A DNA stretch of 64,000 bases, taken from assembly GCF_013488225.1 (NCBI RefSeq), contig NZ_CP041238.1:273501-337500 (forward strand). Direction: 5' to 3'. The DNA comes from Sinorhizobium mexicanum. GTDB taxonomy: Bacteria; Pseudomonadota; Alphaproteobacteria; Rhizobiales; Rhizobiaceae. Numbering within the stretch: position 1 is the stretch's first letter; every line of letters starts with the position of its first letter. Positions 1-8,465 of the stretch are shown here, in pieces. Made by a program: the position numbers and the translations under genes. The notes under the pieces are model-generated. The model had not been told where the DNA came from. It was given only the letters and a program-made list of their open reading frames with translations, and did not search any database.

Positions 1-433
1 TCGCGTCGTCGAACTGTTGAATTGCCGCGAACTGCGCGTCCTTCAGTTTCGACTGCCGATCGGCGGTGCGCTTGGCCTGCTCGACCACCGCCTGCGCTCG
101 CTTCAGCGTCGCCTCGGCACTGTCGACCTTCACCTGGAAGGGGGCCGGGTCGATCCGATAGAGCACATCGCCTTCCTTGACGATCGTGCCTTGCTGGAAC
201 ACCCGCTCGACGACGATCCCGGATACTCGCGGCCGAACTTCGGCAATGCGCGTCGCGGTAATGCGGCCCGGCAGTTCATTGGTGATCGGCAGGGCTTCCG
301 CGGCTGTCGTGTAGACGGCCACGGCCGCCGGCGGGAAAGCAGCGGCTGCCTGTTGTTCCTCATTCTTCTGGCAGCCGGCGAGAAAAATCACGGTTGCCAG
401 GGTCGCGGCCAGTGTTGGTCGTTTCATGCGCAT
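1..433 (-). CDS. RND efflux periplasmic adaptor (MexA/AcrA-like), partial
   Basis: Membrane-fusion protein of a tripartite multidrug pump; the 3' part lies beyond the left edge. My translation of the minus strand begins MRMKRPTLAATL and has a lipobox LAGC at residues 18-21, so it should be a lipoprotein anchored in the inner membrane. It continues into a typical HlyD/biotinyl-lipoyl segment (VRPRVSGIVVERVF, then GDVLYRIDPAPF) and a start of coiled coil rich in A, E and K. In-frame ATGs also exist at 445 and 427; I chose 433 because GGA lies about 7 bases upstream. The promoter holds an AcrR-like operator. Sinorhizobium SmeA is the obvious comparison, but the symbol is not assigned because the pump gene is not visible. 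Confidence 0.85.
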   Translation of the reverse strand, partial: MRMKRPTLAATLATVIFLAGCQKNEEQQAAAAFPPAAVAVYTTAAEALPITNELPGRITATRIAEVRPRVSGIVVERVFQQGTIVKEGDVLYRIDPAPFQVKVDSAEATLKRAQAVVEQAKRTADRQSKLKDAQFAAIQQFDDA

Positions 434-544
434 CGCAATGTCCATAATCAAAGGACCGCCCGCAGCCGTTGCACCCTGCAATGTTGCGCGGTCCGAAAGT
501 GAGATGAAGCGGATCCGGTATCGGTGTGGGAACATACCGGGAGG

Positions 545-573
545 CTAATATACAGACACAAATGTATGTTAAA
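545..573 (-). promoter_or_regulatory. Promoter of the RND adaptor with AcrR-like operator
   Basis: On the minus strand TTTAAC (568-573) and TATTAG (545-550) are spaced by exactly 17 bases, a good sigma-70-like promoter. The spacer region carries ATACAGACACAAATGTATGT (550-569). Its reverse complement, beginning ACATACATTTGTG, closely resembles the operator I remember for E. coli AcrR. A TetR-family repressor bound here would block the promoter directly. No regulator gene lies within the visible upstream region, so it would have to be outside the window. Confidence 0.6.
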
Positions 574-712
574 TTCTGCCGCAGTGCAACACAGATTCGG
601 AGGTATAGCTCAGGAAAGAAAAAAACCAGCAGCCGCAACGTGTTCCGGCGATGCGGTCGCCGGCGATCACGCAGGTGTGATCCTCATCGAACGGCGTTTG
701 GGAGTGGCTCGG
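574..712. other. Intergenic spacer between RND promoter and RIME-like repeat
   Basis: This stretch lies between the 3' end of the ABC-ATPase gene and the RND promoter. Together with the repeat at 713-822 it makes a gap of over 400 bases without a gene. I see no coding potential with a ribosome binding site and no convincing terminator other than the repeat palindromes. Confidence 0.5.
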
Positions 713-822
713 CCCCTCATCCGCCTGCCGGCCACCTTCTCCCCGCAAGCGGGGCGAAGGGGACTTGCCGCCACGTCTCGGTACCCTCTCCCCGCTTGCG
801 GGAGAGGGTTAGGGTTAGGGGG
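713..822. repeat. RIME-like intergenic palindromic repeat, copy 1
   Basis: GC-rich element beginning CCCCTCATCCGCCTGCCGG, with an internal CCCCGC-AAG-CGGGGCG hairpin, a second hairpin CTCTCCCCGC/GCGGGAGAG, and a GGTTAGGG tail. Three related copies lie at 11481-11614, 40089-40240 and 60654-60793. The form and host match the rhizobium-specific intergenic mosaic elements (RIME). It may act as terminator for the ABC operon ending at 863. Confidence 0.75.
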
Positions 823-862
823 CCATCTGGCTCTGCGCAGGTGAAAAAAACCCTTCCGGAGG

Positions 863-1873
863 TCACTGGCCGGAATTGATTACCCGATCATCGGCGTCGA
901 AACGGTGCATGCCGCCGATGATCGGCGTCGCGTAAACGACATCGTCCTCGGCATAGCGATGTTCGCCGAACAGTCGTACGGTGATCGTGCCGACCTCTTC
1001 CGTATCGAGATAAACGATCGTGTCGGCGCCGAGGTGTTCGACGTGGATGACCTTGCCCTTCCAGTCGCCGCTCTCGCGGGAAAGCCCGATATGCTCGGGG
1101 CGGATCCCGATCGTCTTGGCTTGCGTATCGCCGAGCCGCTCGCCCTCGATGAAATTCATCTGCGGTGACCCGATGAAGCCGGCGACGAAGACGTTGGCCG
1201 GGCGATTATAGAGTTCCATCGGCGAACCGACCTGCTCGACGCGCCCGGCATTCAGGACGACGATCTTGTCGGCGAGCGTCATCGCCTCGACCTGGTCATG
1301 GGTGACATAGATCATCGTCGCCTTGAGGCTGCGGTGCAGCCTGGCGATCTCCAGGCGTGTATTGACGCGCAGCGCCGCATCGAGGTTCGACAGCGGCTCG
1401 TCGAAGAGGAACAGCTTTGGCTCGCGAACGATCGCGCGGCCGATGGCCACGCGCTGCCTCTGCCCGCCCGAAAGCTCCGCGGGGCGTCGTGCAAGGTAGG
1501 GCTCCAGCGACAGCATGCCGGCCGCCTTGGCGACCTTCTCGTCGATCTCTTTCTTCGGCGCGCCCGCCTGCTTGAGGCCAAGCCCCATGTTGTCCTTGAC
1601 CGTCAGGTGCGGATAGAGCGCGTAGGACTGGAACACCATGGCGATGCCACGCTTGGCCGGAGCCACGTGGCCGACCTCCGCACCGTCGATCTGCACGCTT
1701 CCCGAGGTGACGTCCTCAAGACCGGCAATCGTGCGCAACAGCGTCGATTTTCCGCAGCCGGACGGGCCGACGAAAATGACGAACTCGCCGTCCTTGACCT
1801 CGAGGTCGATGCCTTTCAGCACTTCATGACCACCGAAGGCCTTGCGGATGGATTTGAGCTGCAGTGATCCCAC
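863..1873 (-). CDS. Sugar ABC transporter ATP-binding protein (MalK/UgpC family)
   Basis: Cytoplasmic ATPase that powers the importer encoded upstream, 336 aa. Visible motifs are Walker [10 protein letters not shown] (residues 36-44), Q-loop FQSY near 82, signature LSGGQ (134-138) and Walker B FLFDE (155-159). After these come the D-loop and a C-terminal regulatory TOBE segment containing [10 protein letters not shown], as in MalK, UgpC and MsmX. The start is GTG at 1873, with AGGGG about 8 bases upstream. It is the last gene of the murQ-led leftward operon, 16 bases after the oxidoreductase. The amino-sugar substrate is inferred from neighbours only; ATPases of this family are often shared between sugar transporters. 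Confidence 0.93.
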   Translation of the reverse strand: MGSLQLKSIRKAFGGHEVLKGIDLEVKDGEFVIFVGPSGCGKSTLLRTIAGLEDVTSGSVQIDGAEVGHVAPAKRGIAMVFQSYALYPHLTVKDNMGLGLKQAGAPKKEIDEKVAKAAGMLSLEPYLARRPAELSGGQRQRVAIGRAIVREPKLFLFDEPLSNLDAALRVNTRLEIARLHRSLKATMIYVTHDQVEAMTLADKIVVLNAGRVEQVGSPMELYNRPANVFVAGFIGSPQMNFIEGERLGDTQAKTIGIRPEHIGLSRESGDWKGKVIHVEHLGADTIVYLDTEEVGTITVRLFGEHRYAEDDVVYATPIIGGMHRFDADDRVINSGQ

Positions 1874-1889
1874 GTGTTGCCCCTCTTGG

Positions 1890-2954
1890 TTAAAGCTTGA
1901 CCGGCATGCCTGTGCGCACGCTTTCGTCCGCTGCCAGGCAGATCCTGAGCGACTGCACGGCGTCGTCCATGTGGCGGTCGAGATTGATGTTTTCGCGAAT
2001 GGCCTTGAGCACGAATGCCTGCTCGCGGTCGCAGAGTTCCTGGTGCCCCGGCTCGCCTTCCATCGTCAGGTCCTCGTCGGACTTGAGAAAGCCGCCGTCC
2101 TGGCCGGTGGCGGCGCTGTGCACGCGAATGACGGCCGTCTTGGTGTGGACGTCGATATCGTCGGATTTGGCGTTCTGGTCCATGACGATCGAAACCGATC
2201 CGTTCGGCGAGATCACGTCCTTCACGAAGAAGGCGGTCTCCGAGATCATCGGTCCCCAGCCGGCCTCGTACCAGCCGACCGACTTGTCGTCGAAAATCAC
2301 CTGCAGATGGCCGTAATTGTACATGTCCGGCGCCACCTCGTCGGAGAGGCGCAGGCCCATGCCGCGGACCTCGACCGGCTTGGCGTCGGTGATCTGGCAC
2401 ATCACGTCGACATAATGCACGCCGCAGTCGACGATCGGCGGTGTCGTCTGCATCAGCGACTTGTGCGTCGCCCAGGTCGGCCCGCTGGACTGCTGGTTCA
2501 GGTTCATGCGGAAGACGTAAGGGCCGCCCAGTTTCCTCGCCTCGGCGATGAGCCGCATCCAGGAAGGATGGTGGCGCAGGATGTAGCCGATCACCAGCTT
2601 GCGACCGTTGGCCCGCGCGCAGGCGACGACGCGTTCGGCGTCGGCGACCGTGGTTGCGAGCGGCTTTTCGACGAAGACATGGCAGCCGGCTTCCATCGCC
2701 ATGACGGCATAGTCCGCATGGCTGTCGGAATAGGTGTTGATCGAGCAGAGCTCCGGCCTGAGTTCGGCGAGCGCCTCGCGGAAGGACGGCAGGATCTCGT
2801 ACCCGGCCAGCGCCTCAGGCAGCGCGACCTTCGAGCGGTTGACCAGACCGGCGATCTCGAAGCCGCCGTTATGGTGGTAGGCGAGCGCATGGCTGCGGCC
2901 CATATTGCCGAGGCCTGCGACGAGCACGCGGATTGGGTTCGCGGAAGAACTCAC
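1890..2954 (-). CDS. Gfo/Idh/MocA family NAD(P)-dependent oxidoreductase
   Basis: Predicted cytosolic sugar oxidoreductase, 354 aa. The N-terminal Rossmann fold has the dinucleotide motif GLGNMG (residues 14-19), and the family's EKP motif is at 96-98 (VFVEKPLA). A C-terminal alpha/beta substrate domain includes [10 protein letters not shown]. The start is GTG at 2954, overlapping the permease stop in a GTGA junction, so translation is coupled. An upstream in-frame extension exists but lies inside the permease gene. Being embedded between the permeases and the ATPase, it probably modifies the imported sugar. The family also includes NAD-dependent glycosidases (GH109), so the reaction cannot be fixed from sequence alone. 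Confidence 0.88.
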   Translation of the reverse strand: MSSSANPIRVLVAGLGNMGRSHALAYHHNGGFEIAGLVNRSKVALPEALAGYEILPSFREALAELRPELCSINTYSDSHADYAVMAMEAGCHVFVEKPLATTVADAERVVACARANGRKLVIGYILRHHPSWMRLIAEARKLGGPYVFRMNLNQQSSGPTWATHKSLMQTTPPIVDCGVHYVDVMCQITDAKPVEVRGMGLRLSDEVAPDMYNYGHLQVIFDDKSVGWYEAGWGPMISETAFFVKDVISPNGSVSIVMDQNAKSDDIDVHTKTAVIRVHSAATGQDGGFLKSDEDLTMEGEPGHQELCDREQAFVLKAIRENINLDRHMDDAVQSLRICLAADESVRTGMPVKL

Positions 2955-3790
2955 TTGACTGCTCCTGCCGTGATGCCGCGGATCAGCTGCCGCGAGAAGA
3001 TGACGTAGAGGACGAGGACCGGGAAGATCGCGAGCGACAGGGCCGAGAGCACCGCGTTCCAGTTGGTGACGAACTGCCCGATGAAGATCTGCGAGCCGAG
3101 CGTCACCGTCTTCGTCGTTTCCGCCGGCGCCAGGATCAGCGGGAACCAGAGATCGTTCCATATCGGGATCATGGTGAAGACGGCGACCGTCGCCATCGCC
3201 GGGCGCACCAGCGGCAGCACCAGCCGGAAGAAGATCGCGTATTCCGAAAGCCCGTCGATGCGGCCGGCATTCTTGAGGTCATCCGATACCGTGCGCATGA
3301 ATTCGGAAAGAATGAAGACGGCAAGCGGCAGTCCCTGCGCCGTATAGACCAGGATCAGTGCCGTCAGCGTGTTGACGAGGCCGGTCGCGACCATGCCCTG
3401 CAGGATGGCGACCGTGCCGAGGCGGATCGGGATCATGATGCCGAGCGCCAGGTAGAGACCCATCAACGCGTTGCCGCGGAAGCGGTATTCGGAGAGCGCG
3501 AAGGCGGCCATGGCGCCGAAGAGCAGCACGAGCGCGATCGAGACGACCGTGACGATCGTGCTGTTCTGGAAATAACCGAGGAAGTCGCCCTGTTTCAGCA
3601 CCGTCTGGTAACCGATGAGGCTGAAGGTTTCCGGCGTCGGGAGCGCCAAGGGCTCGCGGAAGATCGCGTTGCGGCTCTTGAACGAGTTGACGATCGTCAG
3701 GAACACCGGAAACAGCGCGACGAGCGTGTAGGCGATCAGCGCGATATGGACGCCGGCAGTCCGACCAAGGGAGGCGCGTGCTTTAGACAT
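2951..3790 (-). CDS. Sugar ABC transporter permease (MalG/UgpE type)
   Basis: Inner-membrane permease of a carbohydrate uptake (CUT1) importer, 279 aa with about six hydrophobic segments. The first is near residues 13-33 (IALIAYTLVALFPVFLTIV). The cytoplasmic EAA-type loop that contacts the ATPase is visible as DGLSEYAIFFRLVLPLVRP. It lies 13 bases downstream of the partner permease and overlaps the oxidoreductase start by four bases. Subunit family and order (binding protein, permease, permease, ATPase) are standard for CUT1 systems. Substrate is inferred from murQ, nagA and the kinase, not from this protein. Confidence 0.92.
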   Translation of the reverse strand: MSKARASLGRTAGVHIALIAYTLVALFPVFLTIVNSFKSRNAIFREPLALPTPETFSLIGYQTVLKQGDFLGYFQNSTIVTVVSIALVLLFGAMAAFALSEYRFRGNALMGLYLALGIMIPIRLGTVAILQGMVATGLVNTLTALILVYTAQGLPLAVFILSEFMRTVSDDLKNAGRIDGLSEYAIFFRLVLPLVRPAMATVAVFTMIPIWNDLWFPLILAPAETTKTVTLGSQIFIGQFVTNWNAVLSALSLAIFPVLVLYVIFSRQLIRGITAGAVK

Positions 3791-3803
3791 ACTGGGTCCT
3801 CCC

Positions 3804-4754
3804 TCAGAACTGGTAGCGGCGCATGCGGCGCTGGACGACGAAGAGGTAGAGCGAGACGCCGGCGAGAATGATCAGGAACATGATCGCCGCAATGGTCGCG
3901 CCCATCGACCGGTCGCCGAGCTGGAGCTGGAAACCGAAAAAGGTGCGATAGAGCAGGGTGCCGAGAATGTCCGTCGACATGTCGGGGCCGGCGAGCGCTC
4001 CCTGAACAGTGTAAATCAGGTCGAAGGCGTTGAAGTTGCCGACGAAGGTGAGGATCGAGACGATGCCGATCGCCGGCAGGATCAAGGGCAGCTTGATCTT
4101 CCAGAACTGGCTCCAGCCGGTGACGCCGTCACATTCCGCCGCCTCGATCACCTCGTCGGGAATGTTGAGCAGGGCGGCGTAGATCAGCATCATCGGGATG
4201 CCGATATATTGCCAGACGGAGATCAGCGAGACCGCGATCAGCGCCGTGTCCGGCTTGCCGAGCCAGGGCGCGAACAGCCATTTCAGGCCCACGCTATCGA
4301 GGAGAAACGGGGCGACCCCCCAGATGGGCGACAGGATCAGCTTCCAGATGAAGCCGACGATGACGAAGGACAAGAGCGTCGGCAGGAAGATGGCGGTGCG
4401 ATAGAAGGCGCTGAAGCGCAGCTTCGGGATCGACAGCATGGCTGCGAGCGCAATACCGATCGGATTCTGCACTGCCATGTGGATCAGGAAGAAGATGAAA
4501 TTGTTCTTGAGCGCGTTCCAGAAGTCCGCGGCCCAGCGCGGATCGCCGAAAAGCACCTTGAAATTGCCGAGGCCCACGAAGGTGTACTGGCCTTCGACCG
4601 TGTTGAAGAAGGACTGCCTGAGCGTCTCGATCAGCGGCAGGATCATCACCGCGGTGTAGACAATCAAGGCCGGCAGCAGGAACACGAGGATGTGCCAGCG
4701 CCGGGGACGCTTGATCTCGCTGATGTCCGTCGTTTTGGTGTCGCTTGGGTTCAT
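3804..4754 (-). CDS. Sugar ABC transporter permease (MalF/UgpA type)
   Basis: Inner-membrane permease of the CUT1 importer, 316 aa. The start MNPSDTKTTDISE at 4754 is chosen because the open frame further upstream (to 5018) has no homology-like content and lies in the hairpin-rich spacer. A first membrane segment near residues 22-45 is followed by five more. The EAA loop is visible as AECDGVTGWSQFWKIKLPL. It is paired with the MalG-type permease 13 bases downstream. The spacer separating it from the binding-protein gene is unusually long (423 bases) and may uncouple the expression levels. Confidence 0.92.
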   Translation of the reverse strand: MNPSDTKTTDISEIKRPRRWHILVFLLPALIVYTAVMILPLIETLRQSFFNTVEGQYTFVGLGNFKVLFGDPRWAADFWNALKNNFIFFLIHMAVQNPIGIALAAMLSIPKLRFSAFYRTAIFLPTLLSFVIVGFIWKLILSPIWGVAPFLLDSVGLKWLFAPWLGKPDTALIAVSLISVWQYIGIPMMLIYAALLNIPDEVIEAAECDGVTGWSQFWKIKLPLILPAIGIVSILTFVGNFNAFDLIYTVQGALAGPDMSTDILGTLLYRTFFGFQLQLGDRSMGATIAAIMFLIILAGVSLYLFVVQRRMRRYQF

Positions 4755-5177
4755 CGGCCTCTGGCCCGCTCTAAAAACTGGCTGGCCGTTATTGGCACAG
4801 CTCCGATTTCGTCCGAAATGCAGCGCGCCGCCTGACGCGCAGAGCGTTCCGGTCCTTTGATTCAGACCACCCCTTCGCGTTCGGCAATTGCCTGAACGCG
4901 GGATGCCCCGGTCGTGGATCGGTTCGCCCCTTGCGCCTCTCCACGGGAGCATGACGCGGGTACCCGGCTGAGCCGAGTATGAGGGGTGTGGTGCAGGCGA
5001 AGGCACCGCTTCGACCATGGAAAAATGCCGGCTGAGCCGCGCTCCCAGGTCCCCTCATGTCCGGTTTCGCACCGGACATCCAAACACAAATACGGCGTCG
5101 TTCACAGCGCACGACGGAAATTTCGTGCGAGAGGAAGGGCGCGCGAGCCGCGCGGGCAACACGCGCCCCTTCCAAGC
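4755..5177. other. Intra-operon spacer with two hairpins
   Basis: This gene-free stretch separates the binding-protein gene from the permease genes. It contains a near-perfect hairpin with a 9-bp stem (5057-5065 with 5071-5079, loop TTCGC). A longer imperfect GC-rich hairpin (5133-5173) lies immediately 3' of the binding-protein stop on the minus strand. Neither is followed by a convincing T-run, so mRNA stabilisation or processing is more likely than full termination. Small CGGCTGAGCCG motifs occur near 4968 and 5028. Confidence 0.55.
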
Positions 5178-6434
5178 TTATTTGGCCGGCTTGTACCAGC
5201 TGTCGAGGCCGTCCTGGAGCTTCTTGGCGGCCACTTCCGGCGTGTCAGTGCCGTTGACGACGTTGGCCGATTCAACCCAGGCTTCGTTCTCGAGGTTCGG
5301 GGTTCCGCGCGAGAGAATCTGATAGGTCGAACGGATCGTCGGCTTGCACTTTTCGCGCCACGAGACGAATTCCTGGGCGAGTGGGTCGGCCATCTTCACC
5401 GGCGTCGAGTTCAGGCTGAAGAATCCCGGCAAGGCGTTCGCGTAGAGATCAGCGAATTCCGGCGAAGCGACCCAGGTGAGGAAGGTTTTTGCGGCCTCGG
5501 CGTTCGGGCTCTTGGCATTGAGGCCGATACCGATGTCGTTGTGGTCGGAGATGTAGCAGGTGTCTCCGGCCTTCTTCACCGGCGGCGGGAAGGCGCCCAT
5601 CTTGAACTGCGCCTGAGTGTTGAAGCCGGAGATTTCCCACGAGCCGGCCGGGTAGATCGCGGCGCGGCCGAGCGTGAAGAGGTTCTGGCTGTCCGGATAG
5701 GTCTGGGCTTCGAAGCCGTCACCCAGATAGTCCTTCCACTTGGCGAGCACCCGGAAAGGTTCGACCCATGGCTCGTCCGTCAACTTCTGTTCGCCCTTGA
5801 TCAGCGCCAGACGGCCTTCTTCGCCCTTCCAATAGGTCGGACCGATGTTCTGATAGCCCATGGTCGCGGCTTCCCAGAGGTCCTTGGTGCCCATCGCCAT
5901 CGGGATGTAGTTGCCGTCGGCCTTGATCTTATCAAGAACGGCGAAGAACTCTTCCTCGGTCGTCGGCACCGAAAGGCCGAGTTGCTCGAAAGCGTCCTTG
6001 TTGTAGATGAAGCCGTGGATGACCGAAGCCATCGGCACGCAGAAGGTCGTCTTGCCGTCGTCCGTGGTCCAGGCGGACTTGGCGACATCGGAGAAGTTTT
6101 CCATCCCCGGCAGGTTTGTCAGGTCGGCGAGGTGCTTCCGGTTGTAGACTTCGAGCGAAGGGTCGAAGGGGCGGCAGGTGATGAGGTCGCCGGCGGATCC
6201 GGCGTCGAGCTTGGCGTTGAGGGCGGCGTTGTATTCGGTCGGCGCGGACGGCGAGAAGACGACCTTGATGCCCGGATTCTTCGCCTCGAAGGCGGGGATC
6301 AGCTTTTCCTGCCAGATGGCGAGGTCATCGTTACGCCAGCTCTCGATGGTGAGCGTCGTGTCCGCGTGCGCAAGCCCGGCCGAGCCGAGAATGCTCGACG
6401 CGAGCAGCAAGCCTTTCACTGTTGTGCGGGTCAT
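5178..6434 (-). CDS. Sugar ABC transporter periplasmic substrate-binding protein
   Basis: Extracytoplasmic solute-binding protein of family 1 (MalE/UgpB-like), 418 aa. The signal peptide runs to about residue 24 (GSAGLAHA, cleavage before DTTLTIESW). The mature part has typical features such as IPAFEAKNPGIKVVF and many aromatic residues in the putative sugar cleft, and ends in WYKPAK. AGGGAG lies 5' of the ATG. It is the second gene of the leftward operon, 50 bases after murQ. It determines substrate choice; by context GlcNAc, MurNAc, chitobiose or a disaccharide from peptidoglycan are candidates. This is inference. Confidence 0.92.
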   Translation of the reverse strand: MTRTTVKGLLLASSILGSAGLAHADTTLTIESWRNDDLAIWQEKLIPAFEAKNPGIKVVFSPSAPTEYNAALNAKLDAGSAGDLITCRPFDPSLEVYNRKHLADLTNLPGMENFSDVAKSAWTTDDGKTTFCVPMASVIHGFIYNKDAFEQLGLSVPTTEEEFFAVLDKIKADGNYIPMAMGTKDLWEAATMGYQNIGPTYWKGEEGRLALIKGEQKLTDEPWVEPFRVLAKWKDYLGDGFEAQTYPDSQNLFTLGRAAIYPAGSWEISGFNTQAQFKMGAFPPPVKKAGDTCYISDHNDIGIGLNAKSPNAEAAKTFLTWVASPEFADLYANALPGFFSLNSTPVKMADPLAQEFVSWREKCKPTIRSTYQILSRGTPNLENEAWVESANVVNGTDTPEVAAKKLQDGLDSWYKPAK

Positions 6435-6484
6435 TCATGTTCTCCCTTTTATAAGCGCCGCCACGGCGCGGTTTGGATCCCAGT

Positions 6485-7384
6485 TTATCGGCGCGAGGCG
6501 GTTTCGATCGCCCGGCGCAAATTCTGATTGGCGTCTTTGAGTGCGGTTTCGGCGGCGGCAACATCGCCAGCCCCGGACGCGAGCAGGATCGCGATCTTGA
6601 CCGAACCGGAGGCCGCCTTGATCAGCCTGCCAGCCTCGGCAGCGCTGACACCGGTGAGGTCGCAGACGATGCGCATCGCGCGCCCCTGCAGCTTGATGTT
6701 GTCGGCACGCAGATTGACCATGTGCCCGTCGAGCACATGGCCGAGATGGATGCCGACTAGCGTCGAAAACATGTTGAAGGCGATTTTCTGCGCCGTGCCG
6801 GCACCCATGCGGGTCGAGCCGGATACGACTTCCGGCGGCGTCTGCAGGAGGATCGCGACGTCGGCATCCTTGAAAAGGGGCGCGCCGGCATTGTTGGCAA
6901 TGGCGATGACCTTTGCGCCGCGTTTCTTCGCCTCGTCGGCGGCGGCGAGCGCATAGGGGGTCGAGCCGCTGGCAGAGACCGAGATGAGGCAGTCGCCGGC
7001 CGCGATTTCGGCGTTGCGCACATCGGCGCGCGCTAGGTCCATGTCGTCCTCGTAGCCGCCGGCGAGATCGGTGAGGCTTGCCGCGCCACCGGCGAGAAGA
7101 ACGATGATCTGTTCATGGGGGATCCCGTAGGTGCCCGGCAGTTCGAGCGCGTCCGCCATGGCCATCAGACCGGAACTGCCCGCGCCCGCATAGGCAAGCC
7201 GCCCGCCGGCGGAAAGAACGCCGGCTGCAAGCGCTGCTGCCGCCGAGATCTGCTCGACCGCCGCGTCGACCGATTTCGCGGCCGCCTGTTGACCGGAGGC
7301 AAGCAGGCGAAGCGCGAGCGCCGGATGCATCACATCCAGGCCCTTCGCGTTATTGTGGCGCTCTTCGGTCTTTGCTGACGGCAT
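6485..7384 (-). CDS. murQ: N-acetylmuramic acid 6-phosphate etherase
   Basis: MurQ cleaves the D-lactyl ether of MurNAc-6-phosphate to give GlcNAc-6-phosphate and D-lactate in the cytosol. The 299-residue product matches the family length. It shows the SIS-type segments YAGAGSSGL and SVSASGSTPYA, an acidic DALELP and GGYEDD pair aligning with the catalytic glutamates of E. coli MurQ, and the family signature GSTRMGAGTAQK. The start at 7384 has AGGAG 8 bases upstream; a longer frame to 7417 runs into the operator and is rejected. It is first in the leftward operon and divergent from a BadF-type kinase that could supply the 6-phosphate. Confidence 0.95.
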   Translation of the reverse strand: MPSAKTEERHNNAKGLDVMHPALALRLLASGQQAAAKSVDAAVEQISAAAALAAGVLSAGGRLAYAGAGSSGLMAMADALELPGTYGIPHEQIIVLLAGGAASLTDLAGGYEDDMDLARADVRNAEIAAGDCLISVSASGSTPYALAAADEAKKRGAKVIAIANNAGAPLFKDADVAILLQTPPEVVSGSTRMGAGTAQKIAFNMFSTLVGIHLGHVLDGHMVNLRADNIKLQGRAMRIVCDLTGVSAAEAGRLIKAASGSVKIAILLASGAGDVAAAETALKDANQNLRRAIETASRR

Positions 7385-7410
7385 TCGCTGTGTCTCCTCT
7401 CGGTGAATTA

Positions 7411-7429
7411 ATGCCAAAAAAATACCAAT
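7411..7429 (-). promoter_or_regulatory. Putative GntR operator in the murQ promoter
   Basis: Read on the minus strand, this is ATTGGTATTTTTTTGGCAT, a 19-base element that differs by one base from the copy at 7542-7560. It contains TTGGTAT and TTGGCAT in direct repeat with an 11-base period. It lies between CTAGAC (a -35-like hexamer) and CATTAA, about 27 bases upstream of the murQ start. The adjacent GntR/HutC protein is the best candidate ligand. Assignment is by position and repetition only. Confidence 0.65.
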
Positions 7430-7541
7430 TGTCTAGGAGAATTTTAATTTTTGTGGCTTGAGGCGGCAAATATTGAAAATCTGCACGGAAAAACAAAGAT
7501 TTATTTCAAATATTAGTTGCTCGAAGAAATCGCGCTTGGTT

Positions 7542-7560
7542 ATTGGTATTTTTTTGGTAT
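7542..7560 (+). promoter_or_regulatory. Putative GntR operator in the kinase promoter
   Basis: ATTGGTATTTTTTTGGTAT holds two TTGGTAT direct repeats 11 bases apart. It occupies the 17-base spacer between CTTGGT (7535-7540) and TATCTT (7558-7563), 20 bases upstream of the kinase ATG. The near-identical inverted copy upstream of murQ implies that one regulator controls both divergent operons. A repressor bound here would compete directly with RNA polymerase. Confidence 0.68.
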
Positions 7561-7580
7561 CTTATCCGACGGAGGTGCCC

Positions 7581-8465
7581 ATGACGTCTTACCTGATCGG
7601 AATCGATGGCGGCGGAACGAGTTGCCGGGCGGCCGTGGCCGCGCCGGACGGTCGGATTCTCGGCCGTGGAAAGGCTGGCGCCGCAAACATCCTCACCGAT
7701 CCGGAGACGGCGCTCGCGAACATAACGGAGGCCTCGCGGGCCGCCTTCGGGGATGCCGGCCTCGATCCGGCTGGCATCACGGCGGCCAGTGCGATCGTCG
7801 GCGTTGCGGGTCACAATGTCGGCGATGCCGTCCACTATGTGAAACGGCGCCTTCCCTTCGCAGCGGCGGAGATCGAGTCGGATGGCCTGATCGCGCTTCA
7901 GGGCGCGCTTGGCGAAAAAGATGGCGCGGTCGCCATTCTCGGAACAGGCACCATTTACATCGCGCGCCACGGCGAAGCCGTAACCTATATCGGCGGCTGG
8001 GGCTTCACGATCGGCGACCACGGCAGCGGTGCGCGCATCGGCCATGCGCTGCTGCAGGAAAGCCTGCTTGCCTTCGACGGCATTCACCAGGGCTCGCCGG
8101 TCACCGATTCCGTCATGGCTGAATTCAACAACGATCCGAGGGATGTCGTCGACTTTGCGCGGCTGGCCAAGCCCGGCGAATTCGGCCGCTACGCCCCGCG
8201 TGTCTTCGAGCATGCCGGGCGCGGCGATGCCGTGGCGCTGGGCTTGCTGAAGGCCGCTGCGACGACCGTCGACGAGGCGCTCGACGTGGTCGTGTCGCGA
8301 GGAAGCGAGCGGCTGTGCCTGCTCGGCGGGTTGGCGCCGCTTTATCGCCCGTGGCTCGCCGAGCGCCACCAGAAGCATTTTGTCGAAGCGGAAGCGGATG
8401 CCTTGACCGGAGCGGTGGCGCTCGCAGCCCAACGCTTCGGTTCCAGGCCGGAGGTCGGCGCATGA
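7581..8465 (+). CDS. BadF/BadG/BcrA-type N-acetylhexosamine kinase (MurK/NAGK-like)
   Basis: ATP-dependent sugar kinase of the ASKHA fold, 294 aa. The phosphate-1 loop is IGIDGGGTSCRAAV near residues 6-19; later ATPase motifs are ILGTGTIYIA and GDHGSGARIG. The start at 7581 has GGAGGTG 3 bases upstream. The family includes human GlcNAc kinase and Clostridium MurK, which phosphorylates both GlcNAc and MurNAc. With murQ and nagA adjacent, it likely makes GlcNAc-6-P and MurNAc-6-P from sugars imported unphosphorylated by the ABC system. Its stop overlaps the gntR start (ATGA). Substrate is inferred. Confidence 0.88.
   Translation: MTSYLIGIDGGGTSCRAAVAAPDGRILGRGKAGAANILTDPETALANITEASRAAFGDAGLDPAGITAASAIVGVAGHNVGDAVHYVKRRLPFAAAEIESDGLIALQGALGEKDGAVAILGTGTIYIARHGEAVTYIGGWGFTIGDHGSGARIGHALLQESLLAFDGIHQGSPVTDSVMAEFNNDPRDVVDFARLAKPGEFGRYAPRVFEHAGRGDAVALGLLKAAATTVDEALDVVVSRGSERLCLLGGLAPLYRPWLAERHQKHFVEAEADALTGAVALAAQRFGSRPEVGA

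Noticed and set aside
2933..3871. Highly charged open frame on the plus strand over the MalG-type permease
   Set aside because: Composition dominated by R, D, E and H, as expected from reverse reading of a hydrophobic membrane protein gene.
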